From positions 78,763,617 to 78,827,616 of the forward strand of contig NC_087063.1 in NCBI RefSeq assembly GCF_963678635.1: a DNA stretch of 64,000 nucleotides. Direction: 5' to 3'. The position numbers and the translations under genes are program-made. The notes under the pieces are model-generated. The model was not told where the DNA came from. It did no database searches and saw only the letters and a list, made by a program, of their open reading frames with translations. This stretch comes from Symsagittifera roscoffensis (taxonomy: Eukaryota > Xenacoelomorpha > Acoela > Convolutidae). Within the stretch, counting starts at the first letter, position 1; every line of letters begins with the position of its first letter. Below are positions 22,437 to 30,805 of the stretch, in pieces.

Positions 22437-23059
22437 GGATCCATCGTTTCCGAGAATTTCGCCATCCTCCTTTCATTGTTCTCAAAGGCTCTCAACCTAG
22501 GAGTTTGCACTGCGGAGACTGCTCCGAGCAACATCCTTCTTATCAGAGGGAATTCAGGGATTTCCTCTGGAAACTTCTTGTTATCACACCAACCATTCAT
22601 CTCTTCTCTCACCTTGTGGTATGAGACCGTGAGTAGAGGAATTCTTGTGATCTCGCCATTTGTCTTGTCATAGGGCCTTAGTTTCCAGAGTTTTGGGAAT
22701 ACTTCACTGTGCCCTCTGTCCACTTCTCCCATGCGATCGCGGAAGTGATCGTCGAAGTTGACTACCGTCATCTCTGGCTCCGATATCTTTGCAAACAACG
22801 GATGTTCGCTCATGAGGTCTCGCAATACGTGCTGCTCACACCAATTCAGCGCAATTCCGTCCACTGCTGATATGAGGTTCAGGTGGAGCAGCGACCTCCT
22901 GTATGCTTCCACCTTAACATCAGGGAACGCAAACGTGGCTGCTGGTCCATATATAAATGGCACGAACTCCGTGGCTCCTGTGATCAACGCTAAGGGATCG
23001 GTCTCCATAGATAAGGTCAGATCAGTTAGCAGGAGCATGCCCCGAACATGTCGTCGCAC
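22358..23059 (-). CDS. Gag-like ORF, 233 residues
   Basis: It overlaps its neighbours by 33-78 bases in other frames, as expected for a polyprotein with two frame shifts. The sequence has structured-protein character: ATEFVPFIYGPAATFAFPDV, LHLNLISAVDGIALNWCEQH and VVNFDDHFRDRMGEVDRGH. It is mainly helical, with Trp and Phe well spread. I cannot assign a fold. Capsid-like function is inferred only from its position in the element. Confidence 0.5.
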   Translation of the reverse strand: MRRHVRGMLLLTDLTLSMETDPLALITGATEFVPFIYGPAATFAFPDVKVEAYRRSLLHLNLISAVDGIALNWCEQHVLRDLMSEHPLFAKISEPEMTVVNFDDHFRDRMGEVDRGHSEVFPKLWKLRPYDKTNGEITRIPLLTVSYHKVREEMNGWCDNKKFPEEIPEFPLIRRMLLGAVSAVQTPRLRAFENNERRMAKFSETMDPCFWAEMPQCYSIRSLLTRIKQREGE

Positions 23060-23970
23060 GTCTTCCTCCCTCTGGATTGTTTCATCCTCTCCTGTTCCAA
23101 AGCGATTCTGCTGCAGTAGGTACGGGATATGAGCATGTCTCTTATCTTGTTCCAGGAATCCGTAGCTCGCTTTACGTCGAGCTTCCTCGTATTCTCTCTC
23201 ATCTGCTCTGGGTAACGCGTCAAATTCATCAGTCCTCCCAAGTTTCCATGCGTAATCGCAATCAAGGTTAGAAGTCCATCTAATCGCAAAATTTGAACTC
23301 CTTCGGTGAGCAGTACAGCCGGTCCTTTCACAAAGTTTTCTGCTCCAAACGTCACGAACAAGGCTATTAGCTCAACGATCGATACTTCCACTACTGCTTG
23401 GAGGAATTCTTTTATCAAATATCGAAACAATGTTGGGTAAATTTTCGCCAGGAAGGACGCGGTCCATCCGGCTCCTAGCCCTTCCAGCATGCTATCAGTC
23501 CGGTCAAAGCCTTCTTCCCCCCTCACTTTCTGGGTCCAGAAAGCTTCCAAGGTAACTTGGCACACTCTGCTCACGAACTCGGCTGACTTTTCTTCAGCAT
23601 TTTCGGCCAGGTTCACCTCCTTCACTAAGTAGGCATGGATCTTCCTGATCATTACTGGGCCTTGCTCGAAAGCATCCGCACTCAAAGCTGCTACCCGATG
23701 GGTTAAGTGCAGCCACTGATTAGCCTCTGGTTTTGTTCTCAAAACCATCGCCTCCAGATGAGCTCTGGTCTCCTTGGTGTTCTCTCTTCTCTCTGTTCCT
23801 TCTTTGATTTCCATTTCTCGGAACCACAAATTATTTGAAATTGCTACGATTACTCGATGGTCATCGTCAATCCCTGGCTTCAATTTGAGTCGATTGAAGT
23901 TGGACAGTTCCAACCCCAGCACTTCGTCCAACACTAGCATGTGTAGTGAATGGTCCATGAATCCTCTCAT
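23026..23970 (-). CDS. Gag-like ORF, 314 residues
   Basis: The frame carries LVLDEVLGLELSNFNRLKL, RVIVAISNNLWFREMEIK and a helical region with VAALSADAFEQGPVMIRK. Upstream sequence (24041-24424) continues the same protein after a short gap. IVAISNNLWF follows a DxxH-like segment (HSLHMLVLDE), so this part may be the end of a second SGNH-like unit. That assignment is tentative. Confidence 0.5.
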   Translation of the reverse strand: MRGFMDHSLHMLVLDEVLGLELSNFNRLKLKPGIDDDHRVIVAISNNLWFREMEIKEGTERRENTKETRAHLEAMVLRTKPEANQWLHLTHRVAALSADAFEQGPVMIRKIHAYLVKEVNLAENAEEKSAEFVSRVCQVTLEAFWTQKVRGEEGFDRTDSMLEGLGAGWTASFLAKIYPTLFRYLIKEFLQAVVEVSIVELIALFVTFGAENFVKGPAVLLTEGVQILRLDGLLTLIAITHGNLGGLMNLTRYPEQMRENTRKLDVKRATDSWNKIRDMLISRTYCSRIALEQERMKQSRGRKTCDDMFGACSC

Positions 23971-24040
23971 CGCTTTCGAGTTTATCCGACCACACTGCAG
24001 GTAATTCAGCCCTGAGTGGCCTCAGATTCTCCATCTCTAT

Positions 24041-24424
24041 CTAGCGATTTTGGGCAGATATGATCATATCATTTTTCCCTTCCGAGAGCAAAGCCACAAT
24101 CGCATACACGAACTTCAGTCCATCCGGGAGATGAGCATATCCCGGAGACAGTGCAAACACGGCTCTCGGTGTTATTTTAGTGAAGGCACCCTCTTTCAGG
24201 GTACCTAACCCTTCACCCATTGACTCGAGGATATCTTTTATAGCTGGCCATACAGCGGCTTTGGCTGTCGTAGGCTCTCTGAGTCTTCTCAGGAAACCTC
24301 TGCTGTGTAGATGGTCATTGATGCCAGCAAACACAATTGTAATTGGGACCATCTCTGTCTGCCTTTGTACTCCGATTGCCATCGACACGGATTGCATTAG
24401 GTCCAGGTCAACCGCTGCCAACAT
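24041..24424 (-). pseudogene. Second SGNH-like segment in gag region
   Basis: The 127-residue frame has VPITIVFAGINDHLHSRGFL. A GxND motif after a hydrophobic strand is the block III hallmark of SGNH/GDSL hydrolases. RAVFALSPGYAHLPDGLKFV follows at the spacing of a later beta strand. A clear catalytic Ser block is not visible upstream. It is either a degenerate duplicate of the domain at 25140-26080 or a non-catalytic relative. Confidence 0.45.
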
Positions 24425-24593
24425 TAAAATATCAGGCCAAAACAGAGACTTGGATGTATATACAACCCACCGTATCTCTGAACATCACCTTCTTGATTCA
24501 CTTGTTTTGGGTACGCTGTTTCTTCCACGTGGCCTGGGGGTGCTTTCACCTATCTGAACATCTTTTCATGTTGTCCAATTTGTGCCCTCGTCG

Positions 24594-25064
24594 TCACGAA
24601 TCTTCCGGGTCTTTTTCTCGATTTCCTTCATCATGATTCAGTTTCACGTCTTGTAACGGTCTTGCATTCACTGGACCCATTGTATTGTTCGAGGGCAGAC
24701 CCTCTAAATCGGCAAACCTCAAGGCAGTTTTAGAGCTGAAGTTTATGGCAGCAGCTGTTAACCAGTCCACGCCTGTTATCGAGTACAGTCCGTTGACAGA
24801 CAATCTCGCTCCGTTCAACATCTTCATGGCATCTGCTGCAAAGCTCACCGTCTGAAGGTTCAGTTTAATCAGATCCTCCTTGTACATGTGCCAGGGAGAA
24901 GGTATGGGCCTCGACCAATTCAAAGAGCTCCTATCTGGGCGTCGCTCCTCTCGACTGGTGCTCGTCGTCTCTGATCTAGAGGTGCTGGTCGTTTCCGTTG
25001 TCGGGTTGACAGGTCCTAATCTTCGTCTAGGATTGATGGTTCTTCTCGTGGGTGCTTCCCCCAA
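24594..25064 (-). pseudogene. Gag-like ORF, Ser/Thr/Arg-rich N-terminus
   Basis: The first 45 residues are low complexity (RRTINPRRRLGPVNP, then TSTSRSETTSTSRE). They are followed by a folded-looking part with IKLNLQTVSFAADAMKMLNG and ITGVDWLTAAAINFSSKTAL. It lies between the two SGNH-like segments on the minus strand and probably belongs to the same polyprotein. Confidence 0.45.
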
Positions 25065-25139
25065 TTGATCTTGTACGTCCGTTCTTTGCCCTAGCTCGCT
25101 GTTTCTAAGTTAGGAGGCACAAAGATTGAAATTGCCGGT

Positions 25140-26080
25140 TTATTCTATGTTTCTTCCTTCTTCAGCACTCCCGTGTCAAAGAGTTCTACTTCCGTTTCAT
25201 CTAATCGCTTTTGGAAGACTCGGTTCAACCAGGCTTGTCCTTCGATGCTATCAAAGTGAATCCCGTCAGTAGTCAGTCTGGCCTGATCCATAGCTCTCAG
25301 CGCTCGTGCTCAACATCCATAAGGATCATCCGTCCAGCATTCCGACTCGCAAGATTCCTTAGGATATTGTTCCACCTGATTACTCCTTCATTGTGTCTTC
25401 TCGCTGTTGCTGTCAACGTCTTCGTGCTCATTGGTACAGTGCGGACGGTCAGTACCGCGCAGTTGAATCTCTGCCAGAGAGTAGTAAATAGGCACACCAT
25501 CATTGACCATTGACTCCCATTGTGCCTCTTCCTCGTCTGAGGTTGTCGATATGTTATTCGTCCCTACTAGGATCATAACTTTAGGAAATCTCCCTGGGTT
25601 CATCAGCTCTACCATCCGAAATAACTGGGCTATCGTTGCACCTCCAAAAACCATCACCGTAGTGATCCAGGAATTCCTCAAATTTTGGAGCAGTCTGACC
25701 AAAAAGTACCCCAGTATCAGATGTGATGTCCAAAGTGGCGGTTGCTGCATGCTAACTGCTGGGCTCCAAGTCGATCGGTTGAAGCAGGCTCTCGGATCGA
25801 TATCCGGAACTCCTGTGAAGCTATACTTCAACTGGTTGTTCTTTTGCACGTCAATCACTCGGGACACTTTCTTCGCCAGCATCTCTCGTATCTTTCTGTC
25901 TCGGACCCTAGAGCTCCTTGATGGTAACGTTGCAATACTAACTCCCTCTCTAGTCATCACGTTTTGGGAGAGTCGTACTCTGCCCGAGTCATCGATTGTT
26001 CCATAGGGTGCAGTTACCCGGGAACCTGGCGCATTCCTAATGGTAACCAATCGTCCAGCTGTTTCTATCAGCTTTCTCAC
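25140..26080 (-). pseudogene. SGNH/GDSL hydrolase-like domain in retroelement
   Basis: Two frames combine. The 26080-25388 frame carries a block I-like VMVFGGATIAQLF and a block III-like KVMILVGTNNIS. It is followed in another frame (25503-25297) by a beta strand CAVLTVRTVPM and by WNNILRNLASRNAGRMILMD. In a third frame near 25290-25250 there is TTDGIHFDS, the block V DxxH motif. SGNH hydrolases use Ser in block I and Asp-x-x-His in block V. The block I Ser position here reads GGAT, so catalysis may be altered or lost. SGNH esterase domains are known in CR1-type LINE ORF1. One in the gag-like part of a gypsy element is less expected. Two frame shifts mark decay. Confidence 0.65.
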
Positions 26081-26143
26081 CGTTTGCTCACAACCGGGTC
26101 ACCTAAGGTATCACTCGGGTCCGGGATTGTCACTCGACCAGTT

Positions 26144-26506
26144 CTAGCCGGTAGTCGCCTTTCTGTATTTCTGCATTTCTCGAGGCGTCAAGAGCTCCAT
26201 CGGGGACTGCCCACGAGGAGTAATGCTTGTATGTATCGCTTTCTCTACGGCTGTCGTCAACGCCAGCCGCTCCAATCGCTCTTTGTACTCCCACTTCAAG
26301 CGCTCTATTTCTTCATCCTGTTTCTTGTTGCAACCTTCAAACAGTTTCTTCCACAATTCTCTATCTTCTTCCATACTGAGCATGGTCTTAGTAATTTCAT
26401 CCAGCTCCTTCTTGGTCTTTTCCAGTTCGTCTTTTGTCCCATTTAGATCTTGCATGGTTTCGTTCGTTTGAACCTCCTCTTCTACTCTCGCCCTCTTTGG
26501 TGGCAC
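26144..26506 (-). CDS. Coiled-coil gag-like ORF
   Basis: This 120-residue frame starts MPPKRARVEEEVQTNET. It has an uninterrupted heptad-like stretch from about residue 17 to 75 (KDELEKTKKELDEITKTM, LWKKLFEGCNKKQDEEIE). A basic N-terminus followed by a long coiled coil suits an assembly or RNA-binding function early in gag. An overlapping frame (26609-26397) is probably a shadow. The protein continues toward the SGNH-like domain. Confidence 0.5.
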   Translation of the reverse strand: MPPKRARVEEEVQTNETMQDLNGTKDELEKTKKELDEITKTMLSMEEDRELWKKLFEGCNKKQDEEIERLKWEYKERLERLALTTAVEKAIHTSITPRGQSPMELLTPREMQKYRKATTG

Positions 26507-26712
26507 AGCTGCTCTCGTTGTTCATTTCCTGATGCATCCTCCTCAGTCCAGGCTTAGGCTTGGTGGGCAAAGGCATCTCACCTGGCTGGTAGGTCCTGGA
26601 ACTTCCCAACCAGGCTCATTCGCCAAGTCATTTCCTGAGAGAGCCCCGTTTCTCCACCTCATCACTCTCATATTTGGGCGATCTAGTACTCCCCTTTCTC
26701 CATATGCTATTA

Positions 26713-26880
26713 TCAATAAGACTTCCTGGGGCGGTCCCCACGGTAATCATGCCCCAAGATGTTTATTAAGGCGGTCAGCAACATGACTACCTCTGGGTCC
26801 TCCAGAGCGAAGACTCGATCCATTAGCCTCCGATAGATCGCATCTAACATCGGTTCCACATATGCCTCTGCCAGGTCCAT
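26713..26880 (-). CDS. Short helical gag N-terminal ORF
   Basis: This 55-residue frame starts at the ATG at 26880, just after the AT-rich LTR/UTR-like stretch. It reads MDLAEAYVEPMLDAIYRRLM and then LEDPEVVMLLTALINILG, two amphipathic helices. Coding-like sequence continues in other frames to the MPPKRARV start at 26506. It is the probable first part of the gag-like polyprotein. Confidence 0.45.
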   Translation of the reverse strand: MDLAEAYVEPMLDAIYRRLMDRVFALEDPEVVMLLTALINILGHDYRGDRPRKSY

Positions 26881-27296
26881 CAATTCGTCCAAGTTGAAAT
26901 TGTCCGTTTTCTTGCAGGTTTGATTTTACTATCGATTCGATGATTTGAATTCAAGTGAGTAATTAAACGATCAATCAGGATCTAGAAAAGAGGTCTCGAA
27001 TATCACATTTGTCAATTTTACACTAGTTTTATATTAAAATTTATTTAAACCAGTCAGATAAACAGATTTTGATCCTAAAATTTATTAAAATCAATCAGTT
27101 TCTTAAATTTTGGAATTCGACCTAAGATTGGACAATCCAAACTTTGGATCTGTTCCTAAGATCCTCCTTCAGTTGTTCATGGTCACTAACTCCTTCTTAC
27201 CCAGGGTCTTAATAAAATAACACAAAACATAACATAACACACATATCACACACAACACACATTCTAGTATGACGCCCTCCTGCATGTCACTTAAAC
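26881..27296 (-). promoter_or_regulatory. LTR/UTR candidate between macrodomain ORF and gag
   Basis: This AT-rich, non-coding stretch sits inside an otherwise GC-richer coding element. On the minus strand it follows the macrodomain stop and a purine-rich GCAGGAGGGCG that could be a polypurine tract. It has TG-rich sequence (TGTGTGTTGTGTGTG) and an AATAAA (in TTTTAATAAATTTT) before the gag start. That order fits one LTR shared by an upstream 3' end and a downstream 5' end. No second copy in the window is available to prove it. Confidence 0.4.
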
Positions 27297-27737
27297 TCAG
27301 CCTATACTTAAATAATATTTCTCATGTAAGTATACTTGTATATTAGTATCGGAGAAGATTACGTGTATCAGTGCGTACAGCTCTCGTGGATGCAGTCCAC
27401 ATTTGTTCGGATTGTACACAGGAAGCGAAAGCTCCTTCACTTCCTTTTCCACAAGGAAGTCCCTCAATCTCGTCAAGGACAAGACTAGATTTTCCAGATC
27501 CACGTGCCGCTTCTCCGTCGCCCTCGTCACCAAGAAGCATAAGTACTTTCCCGGTATCTGTGACGCCGCCGGAAGCAAGGCTGCTACGCCCCCTATTCCT
27601 GGTCTTTGCTTCCAAAGGATTTCTATGTTTTTATATTCTCTCTTAAAATCTGCTGCTAATGCTGTCTTAAAACTCATGTCTGCTGTGATTGCTATCGCCC
27701 ATCTTCTATTTGTGAGTATGAAACCGCTATCTGTCAA
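27297..27737 (-). CDS. Macrodomain (ADP-ribose-binding) ORF in retroelement
   Basis: This 146-residue intact frame lies directly downstream of the integrase polyprotein. Its order of elements matches the OARD1/TARG1-like macrodomain. AIAITADMSFKTALAADFKR corresponds to the first strand and the AxxADFK loop. PGIGGVAAL lies on the second strand. GKYLCFLVTRATEKRHVDLE is the strand and helix seen as YLITKK in relatives. KELSLPVYNPNKCGLH corresponds to the LSMPRIGCGLD loop, and a final strand reads NIQVYLHEKYYL. These proteins bind or hydrolyse ADP-ribose on proteins or nucleic acids. The usual GCG of the phosphate loop reads NKCG here, so activity is uncertain. It sits where env genes sit in other LTR elements. 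Confidence 0.7.
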   Translation of the reverse strand: MTDSGFILTNRRWAIAITADMSFKTALAADFKREYKNIEILWKQRPGIGGVAALLPAASQIPGKYLCFLVTRATEKRHVDLENLVLSLTRLRDFLVEKEVKELSLPVYNPNKCGLHPRELYALIHVIFSDTNIQVYLHEKYYLSIG

Positions 27738-27837
27738 TATTATGCTATTTGAGGATTCATTTGGTAAGTTGAAATATGACTCAACTACTTTTCCTATGTC
27801 CGGTTTCTTAGGGTCATCGCCTGTTTCTGGTTCTAGG

Positions 27838-28185
27838 TTACCTGTCTCTCTTGCTATTCTTATTTTTAATTAATAAATTTTCAGTGTGGGTAAGTCCTAC
27901 CCCCACTCCACGGACAAAAATATCCATCGACGTCCCCGTCGATCGCATACTGGATATCAAGTCGAGGTTAGAAGCCGGAATGAGTAATTGCCCCTCCTCT
28001 ATGACCTCATTTCCATCGTTCTTTTCCCTGGTGCCCTTCTCATTGACCTCACAAGCAGGATATATCATCGGATAATCCCCCTCTTCCATGTCTGCAGGTA
28101 TACACCAACCTTCTGTCTCGTAGTGGGCGGCTCGGCCACTATTCAGTCTATAAAAGCGTCCCTCCTGGTGCACTTCCGTAATCAT
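27838..28185 (-). CDS. C-terminal tail of pol polyprotein
   Basis: This 115-residue frame overlaps the end of the integrase frame by 38 bases after a shift. It contains RFYRLNSGRAAHYETEGW, DYPMIYPACEVNEKGTREK and EEGQLLIPASNLDLIS. Tails of this kind follow the chromodomain-less integrases of several invertebrate gypsy families. No enzyme motif is visible. Confidence 0.55.
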   Translation of the reverse strand: MITEVHQEGRFYRLNSGRAAHYETEGWCIPADMEEGDYPMIYPACEVNEKGTREKNDGNEVIEEGQLLIPASNLDLISSMRSTGTSMDIFVRGVGVGLTHTENLLIKNKNSKRDR

Positions 28186-29146
28186 GAAGGGTCATCTCCC
28201 CCCACTTTTTTAGGAGCTTTTTCGTTCCTTTCGGTGGTATATCGTTCTGAAAAACCCATACGTAGTCTCCTACCGAGTAAGCTTTTGCACCAGCTGCTTT
28301 CTTATTGAATCTTTTCCTCTGCCTTGCCTGTGCCTGCTGAGTGTTCCGTCGACACAGGTCGTTTAACTCCTGTTGGCGTCTAATCACATCCCTTACATAG
28401 ACCTGTGGAGACGTTTTCTTTCCCTCATACTCTTGGTAGAAGAAAGTCAAGGGCAAAGACTTCTCATGTCCGGTTAGCATCATGTGTGGACTAACTCCGG
28501 TGGTGGAATGTTGCGTGCTGTTATAAGCTCCCATCACCTGTGGAAGGTATCTGTCCCAATCGGTCATGTACCTGGAACAATATACCCTCAGCATCGATAC
28601 TAACGTTCGATTCTGCCTTTCCACTAAGCCATTCATCTGGGGATGGTATGTCGTGGAGTGAGCTTGAGCAACCTGTGAGCGTCTCATAAGCTCTTTCGTG
28701 AGTTCTCCCACGAAAGCTGTTCCATTATCCGATTGAAATGTCATCGGAAAACCATGTCTCGCTATCCACGTATTGATCAGGTGATCGCACGTCTCTTCCG
28801 CTGAGGCAGTTATGCAGGGCACGGCCTCTGCATACTTCGTGAAGTGATCTATCATGAGCAAGACTTGATTATAACCACTGTCTGTCATGCATATCTTTTG
28901 GTGATCAATATGCACCACCTCGTTGAATTCAGACGAATCGATCGACTGCAAAGGAAATCGTAACCTCCTTGGATCCTTGACCTGTTGGCATGACAGAAAT
29001 GCTGTTACCCACTTCTCGCATGTCTTTTTCTTTCTAGGCCACTCAAAGCGCTTCAGGATCCTCTGATATACTTTGTCGATTCCCTGATGGCCCATCTGAT
29101 CATGCGACCAGAATAAAAGTTCTGTCTGATAGAGTTGCGGCAACAC
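28148..29146 (-). CDS. Ty3/gypsy integrase
   Basis: The 332-residue frame has the HHCC zinc-binding N-terminus (SHDQMGHQGIDKVYQRI ... CEKWVTAFLSC). The DDE core follows: Asp in VVHIDHQKI, Asp in TFQSDNGTAF, and Glu in HPQMNGLVERQNRT. The C-terminal part is basic. Sequence upstream to 29254 continues the same domain except for a stop near 29165, so the original polyprotein was longer. Integrases join element DNA ends to host DNA. Core residues are intact in this copy. Confidence 0.9.
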   Translation of the reverse strand: MLPQLYQTELLFWSHDQMGHQGIDKVYQRILKRFEWPRKKKTCEKWVTAFLSCQQVKDPRRLRFPLQSIDSSEFNEVVHIDHQKICMTDSGYNQVLLMIDHFTKYAEAVPCITASAEETCDHLINTWIARHGFPMTFQSDNGTAFVGELTKELMRRSQVAQAHSTTYHPQMNGLVERQNRTLVSMLRVYCSRYMTDWDRYLPQVMGAYNSTQHSTTGVSPHMMLTGHEKSLPLTFFYQEYEGKKTSPQVYVRDVIRRQQELNDLCRRNTQQAQARQRKRFNKKAAGAKAYSVGDYVWVFQNDIPPKGTKKLLKKWGEMTLHDYGSAPGGTLL

Positions 29147-29253
29147 TATCGCGTTATACTTCTACATGACTTTGTGTTCTTCTCTTCTCTTGCAAGCCAC
29201 GATCCCGTCCTTGTTCAGATATAACCTTCCCTCTTTCTGCATAAAGTAATGTC

Positions 29254-30513
29254 TCAGAATACGGTAACTGTCTTCCTCCATGTCTCCTTTGTTCGGGCAC
29301 CATTTTCGATCCACCTTTTCAGGTTGCTTGTCATGCGGTCCTTTATCTGCGCTCTTAGTAGGTCCGACAGTCTGTATCTCGCCTTCAAGTACGTCTTCAT
29401 GACCCTCATCTGACTGTTCAGGTCATTGGGCTGATGCTTGTCTTCTTCCATCTTAACGCACCAAGCCTTCGCCAACGGCTGTGTTTCTTGTTCGAACGGC
29501 TGAAGATCAGTCCTGACTACCTCTTTTTGTGGCAACAGACTTATCGAAGGTTTCGATACCGCTATTGTTTCCAGATCATCCGCTGCGTTATCAGAGACTA
29601 TTTCACCTGGTATGAGGTAGCGATCACTGTCAGGGTCTTGATTTACCTCCCTGTCCAGATCCCTTGCTCGAGTCTCCACTAGTAGTGTGTGGATCGCTAG
29701 CTCTGACAGTTCCGATCCTGAGCTCGAGTTCCTGTCTGAGTAGGTGTCGATTCCTGAAATCCGGGAGTTGTCATCCATTGAAGAGTCTGCGATAGAGCAC
29801 GTCTCCTCCTCCTTATCAGTTCTGTGCGTTCTTCGCATCCATCTGACCTCCCCGGACAAAACTTTATTCTCCAGGTCCTGTTTCTCATCAGGAGCTTTCT
29901 CATCTACATCAGACTCCCCGGACAAATTTCCTTGTAACGGGTGTTGATCTTGAACTCGCCGGCTCTTCTCACTGTTCGTCTCCCCGGACAAACAATCTTG
30001 CCCCAGGTTTCGTTCAACCTTCTCACCTTCCTTCTCCTGGTCCCCAAAGGTAACGGTTTTCTTTTGCGTATCGTTCCCCTGTTCTTTCCGTCTGTATGAA
30101 TTACTGGTTGAAACCTCGTGGGGTATTGAGGATACTAGTTGCTGAACTATTGTTCTACAATCCCTCTCGTTATCTTTGTGTTGTCGTCTTGACGGCATGA
30201 TCTTCACCTTCTCACTGACTGTCAGTGATGCCATAGCTGCTGCCCACTCAGGGTCATCTCTGGTCACTTCTCTCTCTAACAATCCACCCAGCATCCGCAT
30301 CACTTGCGGTGTGACCTGCACCGTTTTATCCAATAATGAGAGGCGGTTAATGTTCATGTGAGAGAGTTCCTGCTGGACCAGGTTCGAGCGCAGCAACAGG
30401 TCCAAGGGCACCGGGTCCTTCTTGGATAGAATCTTTATCTCGGCTGCTTTCTCTACAGGTAACTCAGGATGTCCAGGGATTGGATGTCCAGACTTATCCA
30501 ACCATCTCGTCAA
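29254..30513 (-). CDS. Acidic spacer between RNase H and integrase
   Basis: This 419-residue uninterrupted frame begins MTRWLDKSGHPIPGHPELPV and overlaps the RNase H frame by four bases. The first ~130 residues look folded (LLRSNLVQQELSHMNINRL, VTPQVMRMLGGLL). The rest is Glu/Asp/Ser-rich, with repeated LSGE motifs (CLSGETNSEK, NLSGESDVD, VLSGEVRW) at about 30-residue spacing. Such spacers are unusual in length for gypsy pol. No catalytic motif is visible. Confidence 0.6.
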   Translation of the reverse strand: MTRWLDKSGHPIPGHPELPVEKAAEIKILSKKDPVPLDLLLRSNLVQQELSHMNINRLSLLDKTVQVTPQVMRMLGGLLEREVTRDDPEWAAAMASLTVSEKVKIMPSRRQHKDNERDCRTIVQQLVSSIPHEVSTSNSYRRKEQGNDTQKKTVTFGDQEKEGEKVERNLGQDCLSGETNSEKSRRVQDQHPLQGNLSGESDVDEKAPDEKQDLENKVLSGEVRWMRRTHRTDKEEETCSIADSSMDDNSRISGIDTYSDRNSSSGSELSELAIHTLLVETRARDLDREVNQDPDSDRYLIPGEIVSDNAADDLETIAVSKPSISLLPQKEVVRTDLQPFEQETQPLAKAWCVKMEEDKHQPNDLNSQMRVMKTYLKARYRLSDLLRAQIKDRMTSNLKRWIENGARTKETWRKTVTVF

Positions 30514-30785
30514 GGGAAGCGGTTCATAAGTTTCTTTGTCCAGAAACGAGAATCCTTGGTTTCAGCCTGATTGGCTAGCTTCTGTTCCAATCTTTCATAG
30601 AACTCGGTTTTCTTGCTGAGGCTGTCTGCATTCTGGTGTTTGTAACGCATCCTGTGCTCGATTATCATGTGGTAGCCATCTAATCTCACTATCCATGTAC
30701 CAATATAACTCTGATCCATCGAGTATGTCTTCAACCAGGATAACGTTCTGTTGTCCATGCGTAACTTGAAGGGAGCGCTCCCCAT
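30510..30785 (-). pseudogene. Gypsy RNase H C-terminal fragment
   Basis: The 91-residue frame has FKLRMDNRTLSWLKTYSMDQ and MIIEHRMRYKHQNADSLSKK. These are the end of a Ty3/gypsy RNase H domain (usual TDHxSL and HxxADxLSR motifs). The N-terminal catalytic part is missing because the element ends at about 30805. The last residues lead in frame-shift into the spacer ORF. Confidence 0.8.
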
Positions 30786-30805
30786 TATGCGCGGTTTTAT
30801 CCAAT

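Larger units (their letters stand above)
18171..30805 (-). mobile_element. 12.6-kb Ty3/gypsy-like element, permuted order, decayed
   Basis: Minus-strand coding runs through almost the whole interval, with GC visibly higher than the AT-rich flanks. In transcription order it reads RNase H end, acidic spacer, integrase, polyprotein tail, macrodomain ORF, an AT-rich LTR/UTR-like stretch, then a very long gag-like region with an SGNH-hydrolase-like domain. Frames are broken by scattered stops and shifts. Protease and most of reverse transcriptase are absent. RNase H starts abruptly at one edge and the gag-like frames end abruptly at the other. This is what a tandem or circular LTR element opened within its RT region would give. 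The two edges abut directly repeated gypsy pol sequence (18037-18170 and 30806-30921). Confidence 0.7.
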
